A DNA stretch of 64,000 nt from Nocardioides sp. S5 (GTDB lineage Bacteria > Actinomycetota > Actinomycetes > Propionibacteriales > Nocardioidaceae): the NCBI RefSeq assembly GCF_017310035.1, contig NZ_CP022296.1, positions 1,736,001 through 1,800,000 of the forward strand, in the 5' to 3' direction. Shown one piece after another: positions 1 through 9,060 of the stretch. The notes beneath the pieces are model-generated. The model was given only the letters and a program-made list of their open reading frames with translations. It searched no databases and was not told the origin of the DNA. A program made the translations under genes and the position numbers. Numbering within the stretch: position 1 is the first letter of the stretch; every line of letters starts with the position of its first letter.

Positions 1-2
1 GT

Positions 3-10
3 GGGGGTAT
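3..10. promoter_or_regulatory. Possible right half of a CsoR operator, cut by window edge
   Basis: GGGGGTAT lies about 55 bp before csoR. It resembles the right arm of CsoR operators (TACCCC...GGGGTA). The left arm would be outside the window, so this is only a half site. Confidence 0.35.
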
Positions 11-62
11 AGTCGAACCTCAGGCAGAGGACCCCAACCAGGTACAAGCAGAGGATGTCTCG

Positions 63-347
63 ATGGCTGTCGAACCGGGTTACATCACCGAGAAGCAGGC
101 AGTCCTGACGAGGCTGCGCCGCATCGAGGGCCAGATCCGCGGCTTGCAGCGCCTGGTGGACGAGGAGCAGTACTGCATCGACATCCTCACCCAGGTCTCG
201 GCCGCGACAAAAGCCCTCGAAGGCGTCGCGCTGCTTCTCCTCGACCAGCACCTCGAGCACTGCCTGACGGACGCCACCAACCCCGCCGAGACCCAGCAGA
301 AGCTCAACGAGGCCTCGGCAGCGATCCGACGACTCGTCCGCTCATGA
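63..347 (+). CDS. csoR: Copper-sensing repressor, CsoR family (DUF156)
   Basis: A 94-aa all-helical repressor that binds Cu(I) and then releases DNA. The Cu(I) ligands of the family are visible as C38, H63 and C67, with the exact spacing of M. tuberculosis CsoR (Cys-x24-His-x3-Cys). The N-terminal stretch RLRRIEGQIRGL is the family signature. Its stop codon overlaps an ATG in the next frame, and it heads a csoR-copZ-copA cassette, so it should sense copper and repress its own operon. It is about 60% alike by eye to the second CsoR at 46455. The start is chosen because nearly all family members begin shortly before this helix. Confidence 0.93.
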   Translation: MAVEPGYITEKQAVLTRLRRIEGQIRGLQRLVDEEQYCIDILTQVSAATKALEGVALLLLDQHLEHCLTDATNPAETQQKLNEASAAIRRLVRS

Positions 348-373
348 TCGACCCGCCCAACGAAGGAGCACCA

Positions 374-754
374 ATGCCCACGACCGACACCAGCCGCGAT
401 CTCCCGTTGCTCGACACCGCCGCAAACCGCGGTGGGTGCGGCTGCGGAGGATGCGGCTGCGGATCCAACACCCGGACCGGAAGTTCCACTAGCACCAACA
501 CTGAATCGGCCGCCACCGCCGCAACGAAGGAGAACGAAATGACCACCAACACCTACGCCGTCACCGGCATGACCTGCGGCCACTGCGCCAGCGCCGTCAC
601 CAGCGAGCTCAAGAGCCTAGATGGGGTCAGCGACGTCACCGTGGACCTCGTTGCGGGCGGCACCTCGTCCGTCACGGTCACCAGCGCCGAACCCCTCGAC
701 GAATCGCAGGTGTCCGCCGCCCTCGACGAGGCCGGCGACTACCAGCTCGCCTGA
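374..754 (+). CDS. copZ: CopZ-like copper chaperone with Cys-rich leader (two possible starts)
   Basis: The C-terminal 71 residues form an HMA fold with the copper motif MTCGHC, so this is a Cu(I) chaperone for the ATPase that follows. Two starts in the same frame each have a full Shine-Dalgarno GAAGGAG: ATG 374 (SD 362-368) gives 126 aa and ATG 539 (SD 526-532) gives the classic 71-aa CopZ. The extra N-terminal part carries GGCGCGGCGCG, a cluster of four cysteines that could bind metal. Both forms may be made. A start at 344 overlapping csoR lacks a good ribosome site. Confidence 0.85.
   Translation: MPTTDTSRDLPLLDTAANRGGCGCGGCGCGSNTRTGSSTSTNTESAATAATKENEMTTNTYAVTGMTCGHCASAVTSELKSLDGVSDVTVDLVAGGTSSVTVTSAEPLDESQVSAALDEAGDYQLA
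539..754 (+). CDS. copZ: Short CopZ form from internal in-frame start
   Basis: Separate entry for the 71-aa product that starts at ATG 539 with GAAGGAG six bases upstream. It contains the complete HMA domain with MTCGHC and corresponds to the usual CopZ length. It is nested in frame inside the longer gene. Confidence 0.6.
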   Translation: MTTNTYAVTGMTCGHCASAVTSELKSLDGVSDVTVDLVAGGTSSVTVTSAEPLDESQVSAALDEAGDYQLA

Positions 755-804
755 GGATCCCGACCTTCACCTCAAACCACGATCCCCCGCAGGAGGCAAC
801 AGTC

Positions 805-3123
805 ATGACACTGCAGACCAGCACGCCCGGTGGCCTCAACGACGTTGAGCTCGCAATCGGCGGGATGACCTGTGCCTCCTGCGCCGCGCGGATCGAGAAG
901 AAGTTGAACAAGCTCGACGGCGTTTCCGCCACGGTCAACTACGCCACCGAGAAGGCCAAGGTCAGCTACCCGCCGCACCTCACCCCCGCCGACCTCGTCA
1001 CCGTGGTGGAGGCCACCGGATACAGCGCGATCGCGCCGAGCCCGGCCGCCGGCGATGAAGACACCCGGGCCGACACCGAGTCCGACGACCGGGACCGCGA
1101 GGCCGCGAGCTGGCGCCAGCGCCTGATCGTGTCCGCCGTGCTCACTGCGCCGGTCCTGGCCATGTCGATGATCCCTGCGCTGCAGTTCGACAACTGGCAG
1201 TGGATCTCCCTGACCCTGGCCTCACCCGTCGTGGTCTGGGGAGCATGGCCGTTTCACCGCGCTGCCGTGACCAACGCCCGCCACGGCGCAGCCACGATGG
1301 ACACCCTCATCTCCGTCGGAGTCTCCGCCGCCTGGCTGTGGTCGCTGTGGGCACTGCTCTTCACCCACGCGGGGATGACCGGGATGCGCATGCCGTTCGA
1401 CCTCTTCCCCGACGGCGAGGCGGATGTCCACATCTACCTCGAAGTGGCGGCGGCGGTCACCACCTTCATCATCGCCGGCCGCTACTTCGAGGCCCGCGCC
1501 AAGCGACAGTCCGGGGCGGCGCTCCGCGCCCTGCTCGACATGGGCGCCAAGGACGTGGCCGTCCTCCGCGACGGCACAGAGGTGCGCGTGCCGGTGAGCC
1601 AGCTCGCGGTCGGGGACCGATTCCTCGTGCGGCCCGGTGAGAAGGTCGCCACCGACGGAGTCGTCGAGGACGGCACATCGGCCGTCGACGCCTCCATGCT
1701 CACCGGAGAACCGGTCCCCGTCGAGGTGGGCATCGGTGACGCCGTCGTGGGCGCCACCGTGAACGCCGGCGGACGCCTGGTGGTCCGGGCCACCCGAGTC
1801 GGAGCCGACACCCAGCTCGCCCAGATGGCACGGCTGGTCGAGGACGCCCAGAACGGCAAGGCGCAGGTTCAACGCCTCGCAGACCGGGTGTCGGCGATCT
1901 TCGTTCCCATCGTGATCGCTCTCTCCCTGGCCACGCTCGCCGGTTGGCTGCTGACCGGCCACAGCGTCACCGCGGCGTTCACCGCCGCAGTGGCGGTGCT
2001 GATCATCGCCTGCCCCTGCGCCCTCGGGCTGGCCACACCCACCGCGTTGCTCGTCGGCACCGGCCGCGGGGCCCAGCTCGGCGTGCTCATCAAGGGCCCC
2101 GAGGTGCTCGAGTCCACGCGGGTGGTCGACACCATCGTCCTGGACAAGACCGGCACCGTGACCACCGGACGGATGGAACTCGTCGAGGCCGTCCCCGCCG
2201 ACGACGTCGACGGCGTCGACCTGCTCCGGCTGGTCGGGGCCCTCGAGAACGCATCAGAACACCCGATCGGTCAAGCCATCGCCACGGGCGCCAGCCAACG
2301 ACTCGACCCGCAGCTGCCCGACGTTGAGGGATTCACCTCGTCCCAGGGCCTCGGCGTCGCTGGGGTCGTTGACGGCCACGCGGTGGTGGCGGGCCGGCCC
2401 GGCTGGCTTGCCCAGGAATGGAGCCAACCCCTCGACCCGCACCTCGCACGGGTGGTCGATTCTGCCGAGCAGGAAGGCCGAACCGTCATCGCCGCAGGCT
2501 GGGACGGCGCAGCCCGCGGCGTGCTGGTCGTCTCCGACGCCATCAAGCCCACCAGCGCGCTGGCCGTGACCGAGCTCAAGGAGCTCGGACTGCGGCCGGT
2601 GCTGTTGACCGGTGACAACGAACGGGCAGCCCGGGCGGTGGCCGCAGAAGTGGGCATCGACGAAGTCATCGCTGAGGTGCTTCCGGCCGACAAGGTGGCC
2701 GTGGTCGAGCGCCTGCAACGTGAGGGCCGCACGGTTGCGATGGTCGGCGACGGCGTGAACGACGCCGCTGCGCTCGCCACCGCGGATCTCGGCATCGCCA
2801 TGGGCACCGGCACCGACGTCGCCATCGAGGCCTCGGACCTCACCCTCGTCCGCGGCGACCTGCGCGCCGCTGTCGACGCGATCCGGCTGTCTCGCCGCAC
2901 CCTGCGGACCATCAAGGGGAACCTGTTCTGGGCCTTCGCCTACAACGTCGCGGCACTGCCCTTGGCCGCCCTCGGTCTGCTCAACCCGCTGATCGCGGGC
3001 GCCGCGATGGCCTTCTCCTCGGTGTTCGTGGTGTCCAACAGCCTGCGGCTGCGCCGGTTCCAGGCCATCTCCACCGCCGCTGTCGCGGCCGAGTCCAAGG
3101 TGGCGATCTCGACGTCGACCTAG
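805..3123 (+). CDS. copA: Copper-exporting P1B-type ATPase CopA
   Basis: A 772-aa inner-membrane Cu(I) exporter. Order of parts: one N-terminal HMA domain with CASC (C23, C26); paired membrane helices; actuator domain with TGE ([10 protein letters not shown]); the metal-channel motif CPC at about 403-405; the phosphorylation motif DKTGT at D447; the hinge GDGVND at about 648; and final helices. These are P1B-1 (Cu+) features. AGGAGG sits 8 bases before the ATG. It follows copZ by 50 bp and closes the csoR-copZ-copA cassette. Confidence 0.95.
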   Translation: MTLQTSTPGGLNDVELAIGGMTCASCAARIEKKLNKLDGVSATVNYATEKAKVSYPPHLTPADLVTVVEATGYSAIAPSPAAGDEDTRADTESDDRDREAASWRQRLIVSAVLTAPVLAMSMIPALQFDNWQWISLTLASPVVVWGAWPFHRAAVTNARHGAATMDTLISVGVSAAWLWSLWALLFTHAGMTGMRMPFDLFPDGEADVHIYLEVAAAVTTFIIAGRYFEARAKRQSGAALRALLDMGAKDVAVLRDGTEVRVPVSQLAVGDRFLVRPGEKVATDGVVEDGTSAVDASMLTGEPVPVEVGIGDAVVGATVNAGGRLVVRATRVGADTQLAQMARLVEDAQNGKAQVQRLADRVSAIFVPIVIALSLATLAGWLLTGHSVTAAFTAAVAVLIIACPCALGLATPTALLVGTGRGAQLGVLIKGPEVLESTRVVDTIVLDKTGTVTTGRMELVEAVPADDVDGVDLLRLVGALENASEHPIGQAIATGASQRLDPQLPDVEGFTSSQGLGVAGVVDGHAVVAGRPGWLAQEWSQPLDPHLARVVDSAEQEGRTVIAAGWDGAARGVLVVSDAIKPTSALAVTELKELGLRPVLLTGDNERAARAVAAEVGIDEVIAEVLPADKVAVVERLQREGRTVAMVGDGVNDAAALATADLGIAMGTGTDVAIEASDLTLVRGDLRAAVDAIRLSRRTLRTIKGNLFWAFAYNVAALPLAALGLLNPLIAGAAMAFSSVFVVSNSLRLRRFQAISTAAVAAESKVAISTST

Positions 3124-3175
3124 TGCGAGTGGTGCTCGAGCGCCACATTGAGGAACATCTGACCGTACTCGGCGC
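3124..3175 (-). pseudogene. Possible DUF305 gene remnant
   Basis: Read on the minus strand, this piece gives [18 protein letters not shown] then a stop. It resembles the C-terminal core of DUF305 proteins (GAEFDQMFL..MIEHH, as in the intact copy at 62030-62596). Nothing else of the gene is visible. The match is short. Confidence 0.3.
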
Positions 3176-3325
3176 CCTACGCGGGTCTCGTGGTCGACCA
3201 GCCCGTCATCCGTCTCGATCGGGGGGCTGCGGTCTCATCGACGTCGGCGTCGTTGTCACAGCGGCAGGGGTGATTACTGCCGGCTCGGCCGCCGGCGGCG
3301 CGGCGGTCCGGGTGTTGAGTCCCTA

Positions 3326-3346
3326 TCTACTACGATACTTAGAAGA
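3326..3346. promoter_or_regulatory. Putative BlaI operator, site A
   Basis: TCTACTA, 7-nt spacer, TAGAAGA: an imperfect inverted repeat (one mismatch between arms) ending 8 nt before the GTG start at 3355. It has the same 21-bp geometry as the sites near 5190, 14151, 17597, 20950, 22564, 23996 and 25822. Confidence 0.6.
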
Positions 3347-3354
3347 TAAACAGC

Positions 3355-3654
3355 GTGCCCAGCTGGCACGACACGCCGAGGGAGTGGTCGCGGGTGCAGT
3401 GGTGGCAGGTGCTACTTGTCTTCGGCGGTGCCCCGGTGTTGCTTTTCTCCTGCATCTGGGCGTTGGTGTGGTTCACGACCAAACCCTCGGCCGTGCCGCC
3501 AGGTATCGCTAAGCCGTCCGGTGTTCCCAGCGGTGGCTCCCCCCCGATGGCTTCCCAAGGCGCGGAGATGCCATCCGCCGCGCCTGACCCGCAACCGGGT
3601 CACGCGCACGACGCGGCCAGCGACCAAGAATGGCCCGAGCGAGACGGGACGTGA
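3355..3654 (+). CDS. Small membrane protein, first gene of an M23 operon
   Basis: A 99-aa protein with one hydrophobic segment at about residues 19-41 (QVLLVFGGAPVLLFSCIWAL) and a Pro/Ser/His-rich outer tail. No family is recognised. The GTG start lies 8 nt after a BlaI-type operator and no Shine-Dalgarno is visible, which suggests a leaderless mRNA. Its stop overlaps the start of the M23 peptidase gene (TGATG), so the two should be co-translated. Confidence 0.6.
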   Translation: MPSWHDTPREWSRVQWWQVLLVFGGAPVLLFSCIWALVWFTTKPSAVPPGIAKPSGVPSGGSPPMASQGAEMPSAAPDPQPGHAHDAASDQEWPERDGT

Positions 3655-4910
3655 TGCTGGCTCTGGCGATGAGGCTGACTGTGGCTCTGACGACCCTGTC
3701 TCCCCTCGCGGCATCGGGGACGGCTGCAGTCGGTGCGGATGACCTCCACGACGCACGCGATGGCGCCGCAAGCCGTAGCCAGCGCGCCGAGCGCCGGGTG
3801 GGGGAGTCGAGCGCGGGACTCGCGGCCGCGACCGAACGCCTGCATGGTGCCCGCATCAGGCTTCAGGACGCCAAAGCGGAGCTCGCTGCGATGGGTAATG
3901 CCGTCGTTGCCGCCCGTGAGCGTGACCAGGCCCTGCGGTTGGATCTCCGGGACGCGGAGCATCGTCTCGGCGATGCCCAAGCGACCCTCTCCTCAGCGGT
4001 TGCTGGGGTGACAGTCCAGGAACAGGCGGTTGTCGACACCGTGGTCGGTCTCTACCAGGGGGATGACCCTGCGCTCTTAGCGCTGAGCTCGCTCCTCAAC
4101 TCAGCCTCGACCGAGGATCTGGTGCGTCGCCAGTCGGCGACGGAGGCTCTGTTGGACAAGCAGACCCGCGTGTACGAAACGCTTCGGGCCACCCAGGTGC
4201 TGGCCGAGGTCGGCGAGAGACGGGTTGAGGAAGACGCACTGGAGGTGGCGACCAAGCAGCGAGCGGCTGCGGCAGGTCTTGACGACTTGAAGAAGGCGCG
4301 CAACCGAGCTCGGTCGGCTGCCCAGGAGGTCCGGGAATCGGTGCGGCAACGTCGGCGAGCGCGTCAGAGGGCAGAGCGCACACGCGCGCGCGACCTCGCC
4401 GTGCTGCGCCGGGCGGAAGCCGAGGAAGCCCGAATCCGCGAGCGCATCCGAGCTGCGGCGCGCCGTCGGGCCGCGCAGGCGGCACGAGGCAACGGCGTCT
4501 CAGCGGTCGTTGCCGATGGCTTCCTGATGGCCCCCGTCGCCGGTTCTGTGACGTCCCCCTTCGGCTACCGGGCGCACCCGATCTTCAAGTACTGGGGCCT
4601 GCACGACGGAATTGACTACGCGGCCGCCTGCGGTCAACCGCTGTGGGCCAGCGCCGCGGGTGTGGTGACGTCGATGTACTACTCGGATGTCTACGGCTAT
4701 CGCCTCTTTGTGGACGTCGGTGGAGCCGGCGGCAAGGGCGTGACCCTCGTTTACAACCACGCTGCTGGTTACTCGGTGGACGTCGGCGATCGCCTGCGCC
4801 GTGGACAGGTCATCGGGTCCGTCGGCAACTCGGGCTGGTCCACCGGATGCCACCTACATTTCACGGTGCTTGCCAACGGCAGTCCAGTGGATCCGGAGGG
4901 CTGGTATTGA
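3654..4910 (+). CDS. Secreted M23 peptidase with coiled-coil (RipA/NlpD/EnvC type)
   Basis: Peptidoglycan endopeptidase or endopeptidase-activator, about 418 aa. It has a signal peptide (residues about 1-28), a long Ala/Arg/Glu-rich coiled coil (about 35-270), and a C-terminal M23 domain. The zinc motifs are present: HxxxD in GLHDGIDYA and HLHF near the end. The coiled coil plus M23 layout is typical of division hydrolases. ATG 3654 (or GTG 3651) is chosen because it overlaps the previous stop; an upstream ATG at 3630 is possible. It sits behind BlaI site A. Confidence 0.85.
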   Translation: MLALAMRLTVALTTLSPLAASGTAAVGADDLHDARDGAASRSQRAERRVGESSAGLAAATERLHGARIRLQDAKAELAAMGNAVVAARERDQALRLDLRDAEHRLGDAQATLSSAVAGVTVQEQAVVDTVVGLYQGDDPALLALSSLLNSASTEDLVRRQSATEALLDKQTRVYETLRATQVLAEVGERRVEEDALEVATKQRAAAAGLDDLKKARNRARSAAQEVRESVRQRRRARQRAERTRARDLAVLRRAEAEEARIRERIRAAARRRAAQAARGNGVSAVVADGFLMAPVAGSVTSPFGYRAHPIFKYWGLHDGIDYAAACGQPLWASAAGVVTSMYYSDVYGYRLFVDVGGAGGKGVTLVYNHAAGYSVDVGDRLRRGQVIGSVGNSGWSTGCHLHFTVLANGSPVDPEGWY

Positions 4911-4972
4911 TCGGCGAGCGGGCGAGGGTCTGGCTAGCGACGTGCATCATGCAGAGGAGTGAGGGAGTGCAG

Positions 4973-5170
4973 ATGAGGGGCATGGTGGCGTCCGTGGCAC
5001 AAATTCTAGTGGCGACCTCGCTCGTGGCCATCGGCGCCTGGTTGACGTACTACGGCCTCGGCCTGAGCGGTGGCGGCGAGTCTCGGTCGTGGGCGATGTT
5101 CGGACCGCTCCTTGCTGGGTTGGGTGTCGCGCTCTTCATCGTGGTCGTCAACAGCCGCAGGAATCATTGA
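4973..5170 (+). CDS. Small two-helix membrane protein
   Basis: 65 aa with two predicted membrane segments (about 8-28 and 41-60) and a basic tail SRRNH. The start at 4973 has GAGGGAG five bases upstream. No family is recognised. Its second helix (GPLLAGLGVAL) is closely matched by a remnant at about 26445-26585 (GPLVAGLGVAL). It follows the M23 gene by 62 bp and probably belongs to that operon. Confidence 0.55.
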   Translation: MRGMVASVAQILVATSLVAIGAWLTYYGLGLSGGGESRSWAMFGPLLAGLGVALFIVVVNSRRNH

Positions 5171-5189
5171 ACAACACCCATCCTGTCTA

Positions 5190-5210
5190 ACTACTATGTG
5201 ACGTAGGATC
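5190..5210. promoter_or_regulatory. Putative BlaI operator, site B
   Basis: ACTACTA, 7-nt spacer, TAGGATC. The left half is strong and the right half keeps TAG. It ends 6 nt before the GTG start of the amidase gene at 5217. TAGGAT inside the right half could also act as the -10 box of a leaderless transcript. Confidence 0.5.
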
Positions 5211-5216
5211 AATCGT

Positions 5217-6974
5217 GTGACTGATGATGCTGAAGTGACGCAGCCGCCTCGCCCAATCACAGCCCGTCGGAGGCACATGCTCAAGGCGGCGGGGGGTTTG
5301 GCAGCGATCGCGGCAGCCGGGGTCTCCGCGCGTTTGCTGGATGACGACTCGAGATCTCGCCAACAGCCCGGTGGACTCGTGCTGAAGACCCACGAGACCT
5401 CCGACATGGCTTCGCTCGAGCTTCCCGTCACCGATGATTCGTTAAGCGCTGCGGGGTCGCAGCGTTGGCGCTCAGATCGCCTTGAGACCACGACGTACAC
5501 CATGGCGGCGTTCATCTGGGCGGCCGACAGTGAGGCTTCGCCTTCGTTCCGTATCCGCTCGCGTCGGGGCGGCGACTGGGGACGGTGGACCGCGGTGCCC
5601 CCCATGCACGGGGGGCAGGACGCGAAAGCAGAAGGTCGCTCGGAGCACACAGGGACCGAGCTGGCGTGGGTCGGGCGTTCGACAGCGATCCAGTTCGAGG
5701 TCTCGGGCGCCCGCCCGGACAAACTGCGGCTCGTCCTGCTCTATCCCAGGCCCAGCCGGTCGGACTCGTTGCTTGGCACACGCTCGATCGGTTCCTTGTC
5801 GAGCAAGAGCGCGCCGGCGGTGCTGGAGCCGATGCTGTTCTCCCGTCAGGACTGGGGTGCGGACGAGACCTGGCGGAATGGCCGACCCGCCTACAACCAC
5901 ATGATGCAGCAGGTCCACGTCCACCACACGGCCAACGCCAACGACTACTCGAGCGATCAGGTGCCGACACTCATTCGTGGCATCTACCGCTACCACACCC
6001 ACTACCTGGGCTGGTCCGACATCGCTTACAACTTTCTCGTCGATCGCTTCGGCGGGGTCTGGGAGGGGCGTGCCGGGGGACCGGAGCGCTTGGTACGGGG
6101 CGCGCACACGCGAGGATTCAACTCGTCCTCGACCGGCATCGCTGTGATCGGAAACTTCGACGAAGTGCGCCCGGCCCGCTCGGTCCTCCGGTCCGTGGCG
6201 CAGATCGCAGCGTGGAAGGTGCACGAGAATGGTGGCTGGCCGAGGGGCAGGGTTCGTGTCCGGTCCGAAGGCAGCGATCTTTACGATGCCAATGACCTCG
6301 TCCTGTTGCGCGTCATCGCTGGGCACCGGGACACCAACGAGACGGCGTGTCCAGGGCGGTACCTCTACGACGCCCTCCCGATCATCCGCCGACGCGCAGG
6401 GAAGCTCATCCGAGAAGCCGAGGTCGCCTCGCAGCCCGTGCAGATCCTGGCCCCCGCCACGATCACTGGCACGGCCAGCGTGGGTTCCCAGCTGCTCCTG
6501 CAGCCGGGCGCCTACGATCCGCCAGATGCCGCCCTGACGATCGAGTGGCTTCGCAACGGGATGGAGATCGTCGGAGCGACCCAGACCACCTATGTAGCCG
6601 CTCCCGAGGACTTCGGAACGCAGCTTTCTGCCCGCGTGACTGCGACGTACGAAGGACGCGTCCAGGCAAGCCAGCTGTCGTCGATGGTCGGCCCGGTGAC
6701 TGCAGTTCCGAGCGCCAAAGTCCGCACCGTTGGCGGCCCTGGCAGCGCTCAGATCAAGGTCAATGTCCAAGCCCCGGCCGGAGTGGCGGTGAGCCCTGCC
6801 GGAGATGTCGAGGTGAGTCTGGGAGGCCGTCGGCGCTCTGTGCGGCTCGTCGACGGACGGGCATCTGCACGGTTCAAGGGTCTGAAACCCGGCCGTCGTC
6901 GGGTGTCGGTCCGATACTTGGGTGCCGACGGCCTGACTTCCGTCGAGGCCAGCGGCGACGTGCGGATCGGGTGA
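5217..6974 (+). CDS. Tat-exported PGRP/amidase_2 N-acetylmuramoyl-L-alanine amidase with Ig-like tail
   Basis: A 585-aa cell-wall amidase. A twin-arginine signal is visible (RRRHMLKAAGG then an Ala-rich helix). The central domain (about 205-400) has the PGRP/amidase_2 zinc residues: HVHHTAN, and AGHRDTNETACPG near its end. Behind it come one Ig-like repeat (about 415-490, TIEWLRNGMEIVGATQTTY) and a C-terminal domain (about 495-585) shared with the CHAP protein at 24147. It cuts the link between MurNAc and the stem peptide and acts outside the membrane. BlaI site B abuts its start codon. Confidence 0.88.
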   Translation: MTDDAEVTQPPRPITARRRHMLKAAGGLAAIAAAGVSARLLDDDSRSRQQPGGLVLKTHETSDMASLELPVTDDSLSAAGSQRWRSDRLETTTYTMAAFIWAADSEASPSFRIRSRRGGDWGRWTAVPPMHGGQDAKAEGRSEHTGTELAWVGRSTAIQFEVSGARPDKLRLVLLYPRPSRSDSLLGTRSIGSLSSKSAPAVLEPMLFSRQDWGADETWRNGRPAYNHMMQQVHVHHTANANDYSSDQVPTLIRGIYRYHTHYLGWSDIAYNFLVDRFGGVWEGRAGGPERLVRGAHTRGFNSSSTGIAVIGNFDEVRPARSVLRSVAQIAAWKVHENGGWPRGRVRVRSEGSDLYDANDLVLLRVIAGHRDTNETACPGRYLYDALPIIRRRAGKLIREAEVASQPVQILAPATITGTASVGSQLLLQPGAYDPPDAALTIEWLRNGMEIVGATQTTYVAAPEDFGTQLSARVTATYEGRVQASQLSSMVGPVTAVPSAKVRTVGGPGSAQIKVNVQAPAGVAVSPAGDVEVSLGGRRRSVRLVDGRASARFKGLKPGRRRVSVRYLGADGLTSVEASGDVRIG

Positions 6975-7540
6975 CCCACCGGATCAGATCCCGGCATACG
7001 AGGGCAGTTTGAGGATCCATAAGTTGACGCCGAACAGGTGACCAAGAGAAGCCGAGTACCCCAGAACGGCAACGGCGTCTTGGGCTTAGTCATCCCGGAG
7101 CGCAGCGTCGCCAGCGATGTCACGGCAGTCCAAAGTTCATCGCAGTCACCGGGTGTCCCACACTCTGCACCTCGCGCGTTCCCCGCGCGAACTTTTGCCG
7201 TCATGGCAGGCGCGATCTGGGCCGAGAATGCGTGGACGCTACTGAGGCGGGAAACCCTAGGAGACTCGGGGCCTTCACCACCTGCGTCGTCGATGCCGCC
7301 TACCTGCACGCATAGGCCACCCCTCGATGGTGCTGCAAGCGGGCGGCAATGCTGGCTGGCTATGTCGACCAGTTCTGGCAGCGGTTGTCGATGAGAACTG
7401 GGAGCAGTAGGGGCGAGGCGGCCCGAAATTGTCGATGAGTGCCGGCAGCACTTCATCGAGGCCGAAGATCCCTTCGACGCACGCGTTGCCCAGCCTGCCC
7501 TGGGCCTGCACGTGTCGCCGGTGACGGGGAAACAACAACT
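6975..7540. other. Intergenic stretch, 566 bp, no convincing gene
   Basis: Open frames here are short and lack start signals or recognisable motifs. A minus-strand stretch around 7400-7500 reads like a worn coding fragment but no family can be named. No operator of the BlaI type was found. Confidence 0.5.
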
Positions 7541-7894
7541 ATGCGCTCGAAGATCTTCACATGCGCGGCAGTCACGTTCGCCGCGACCTTGGTCATGGCG
7601 TCGCCCGCCTCGGCCAACAGCTTCTCGGCGACCACCACGGGAGTCACTGCGAGCTGGACGGACGGCTCAAACACGCTGACCGCCAGCGACACGGCAACGG
7701 ACGGATATGGCGCAGCCGCGCAGCTGCTTCGTCCGAACGGTGCGGTCGAGACTGTCTATGCCTTGGGCGGTGCCGGCAGCTCGAACTCGGCAAGCTACTC
7801 CATCACTGAAGATGCAGGGATCTCCATCCGAGCTTGCAGGACCAACGGGGGATCCATCGTTTCGTGCGGTGGATGGGTGAACGGTTTCTCCTGA
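7541..7894 (+). CDS. Secreted 117-aa protein of unknown function
   Basis: Starts MRSKIFTCAAVTFAATL, a clear Sec signal peptide with cleavage after ASPASA (about residue 25). The mature part is small, Ser/Thr/Gly-rich and has two cysteines near the end (RACRTNG and VSCGGW), probably a disulfide. Such secreted proteins are common in actinomycetes; no function is known. A perfect 16-bp hairpin follows directly. Confidence 0.6.
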   Translation: MRSKIFTCAAVTFAATLVMASPASANSFSATTTGVTASWTDGSNTLTASDTATDGYGAAAQLLRPNGAVETVYALGGAGSSNSASYSITEDAGISIRACRTNGGSIVSCGGWVNGFS

Positions 7895-7901
7895 CAGACC
7901 G

Positions 7902-7942
7902 CGAGCTGGGCGCGAGATCTCAGTTCTCTCGCGCCCAGCTCG
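7902..7942. terminator. Strong bidirectional terminator hairpin
   Basis: CGAGCTGGGCGCGAGA (7902-7917) pairs perfectly with its complement at 7927-7942 around a 9-nt loop. It lies between the convergent genes ending at 7894 and 7958. Confidence 0.8.
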
Positions 7943-7957
7943 GGACTGGCGTGTTTC

Positions 7958-8170
7958 TCACATGCCTCGAAGAGCCAGCAGTAGCAACGTCGTGAGCGCC
8001 AGGACTACTACGAGAAGTAGCGAAGCCTTGAGCGCCGTCTGTAGCCGCCGGCGACGGAGTCCCTGACTCCTGACGAAATCCAGGTCCGGCTCGCCGGGAG
8101 GGGGCTCGTCCATCTCAGCATTCAGCTCAGCCTTCAGGAGCTTGACTAGTTCTTCTTGATTAGCGTCCAA
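7958..8170 (-). CDS. Small tail-anchored membrane protein
   Basis: About 70 aa: an acidic/amphipathic N-terminal part (NQEELVKLLKAELNAEMDE) and a C-terminal membrane helix (about 47-68, SLLLVVVLALTTLLLLAL). The start is inferred as TTG 8170 because GGAGG stands 7 bases before it; no ATG in this frame fits. No family is recognised. A weak BlaI-like dyad lies just upstream. Confidence 0.5.
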   Translation of the reverse strand: MDANQEELVKLLKAELNAEMDEPPPGEPDLDFVRSQGLRRRRLQTALKASLLLVVVLALTTLLLLALRGM

Positions 8171-8195
8171 CTCATTCCTCCATGTGATGTGGGGC

Positions 8196-8220
8196 CTACG
8201 TCGATAGAAGACGTAGTGGG
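8196..8220. promoter_or_regulatory. Dyad before 8170 gene, weak BlaI-type candidate
   Basis: CTACGTC, 7-nt spacer, GACGTAG is a perfect 7-bp inverted repeat (8196-8216), 26 bp upstream of the TTG start at 8170. A BlaI-like reading with the right half TAGTGGG (8214-8220) is weaker than at the other sites. Confidence 0.3.
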
Positions 8221-8255
8221 GACGGGATCCGTTGGCTCGAAGGTCGCTCGGATCT

Positions 8256-9044
8256 CTACGCGCTGCCCCGCTGTGCGTGGGCGAGTCGGTAGGAGTCGGT
8301 GCCAGTCTCGATGATGTTGCCGCCGAACGTGAGGCGATCGACGATGGCGGCGCACAGGCGTGGGTCGGTGAAGGTCTTGGTCCAGCCGGAGAATGACTCA
8401 TTCGAGGCGATGGCGACCGAGGCCTTCTCTTCGCGTTCGGTGAGGACTTGGAACAGGAGTTCCGCGCCGCGGCGGTCGAGTTGCATGTAGCCGAGCTCGT
8501 CGATGCAAAGCAGGTCGACGCGGCCGTAGCGGGCGATGGTCTTGGTCAGGACCATCTCGTCGGCGGCTTCGACCAGCTCGTTCGCGAGCTTCGTCGCAAG
8601 GGTGTACTTGACTCGGTGTCCGGCCATCGCTGCCTCGGTCGCGAGGGCGATGAGCAGATGGGACTTGCCGGTACCGGAGTCGCCGATCAGGCACAGCGGG
8701 AGGCCCTTCTTGACCCAGTCGCTCTTGGCGAGGGTGTGGATGGTGGCCGGGTCGATGTTCGGGTTGGCCTCGAAGTCGAAGTCGCGCAGCGCCTTCTCTC
8801 GGGGGAAGCCGGCGGCCTTGATGCGGCGCTCGGAGCGTCGTCGCGCCCGGTCGTCGCATTCGGCCAGCAGCAGGTCGGCGAGGAATCCGCGGTAGGACAT
8901 CTGCTCGCGGCTCGCGAGGTTGGCGTGATCATCGAACCGGGCCCGGATGGTGGGCAGCCGTAGCATCCGGCACGCCTGGTCGATGGCCGCGTCGGCGGCT
9001 TCTTCTGTCATCCCGCGTCGCCTGCGAGTCGTTGGTTGAGTCAT
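8256..9044 (-). CDS. istB: IS21 helper ATPase IstB
   Basis: 262-aa AAA+ ATPase with Walker A GDSGTGKS and Walker B LLCIDELGY, the DnaC-like helper of IS21 transposition. It is the usual length and has no visible damage. It lies directly downstream of istA. Confidence 0.92.
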   Translation of the reverse strand: MTQPTTRRRRGMTEEAADAAIDQACRMLRLPTIRARFDDHANLASREQMSYRGFLADLLLAECDDRARRRSERRIKAAGFPREKALRDFDFEANPNIDPATIHTLAKSDWVKKGLPLCLIGDSGTGKSHLLIALATEAAMAGHRVKYTLATKLANELVEAADEMVLTKTIARYGRVDLLCIDELGYMQLDRRGAELLFQVLTEREEKASVAIASNESFSGWTKTFTDPRLCAAIVDRLTFGGNIIETGTDSYRLAHAQRGSA

Positions 9045-9060
9045 GGGGCACGGCTTCCTC

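Noticed and set aside
3123..3512. Plus-strand frame right after copA
   Set aside because: It would cover operator site A and overlaps the better-supported gene at 3355.
7275..7538. Minus-strand frame of 87 codons
   Set aside because: It reads somewhat protein-like but has no start signal and no named family; not enough to call.
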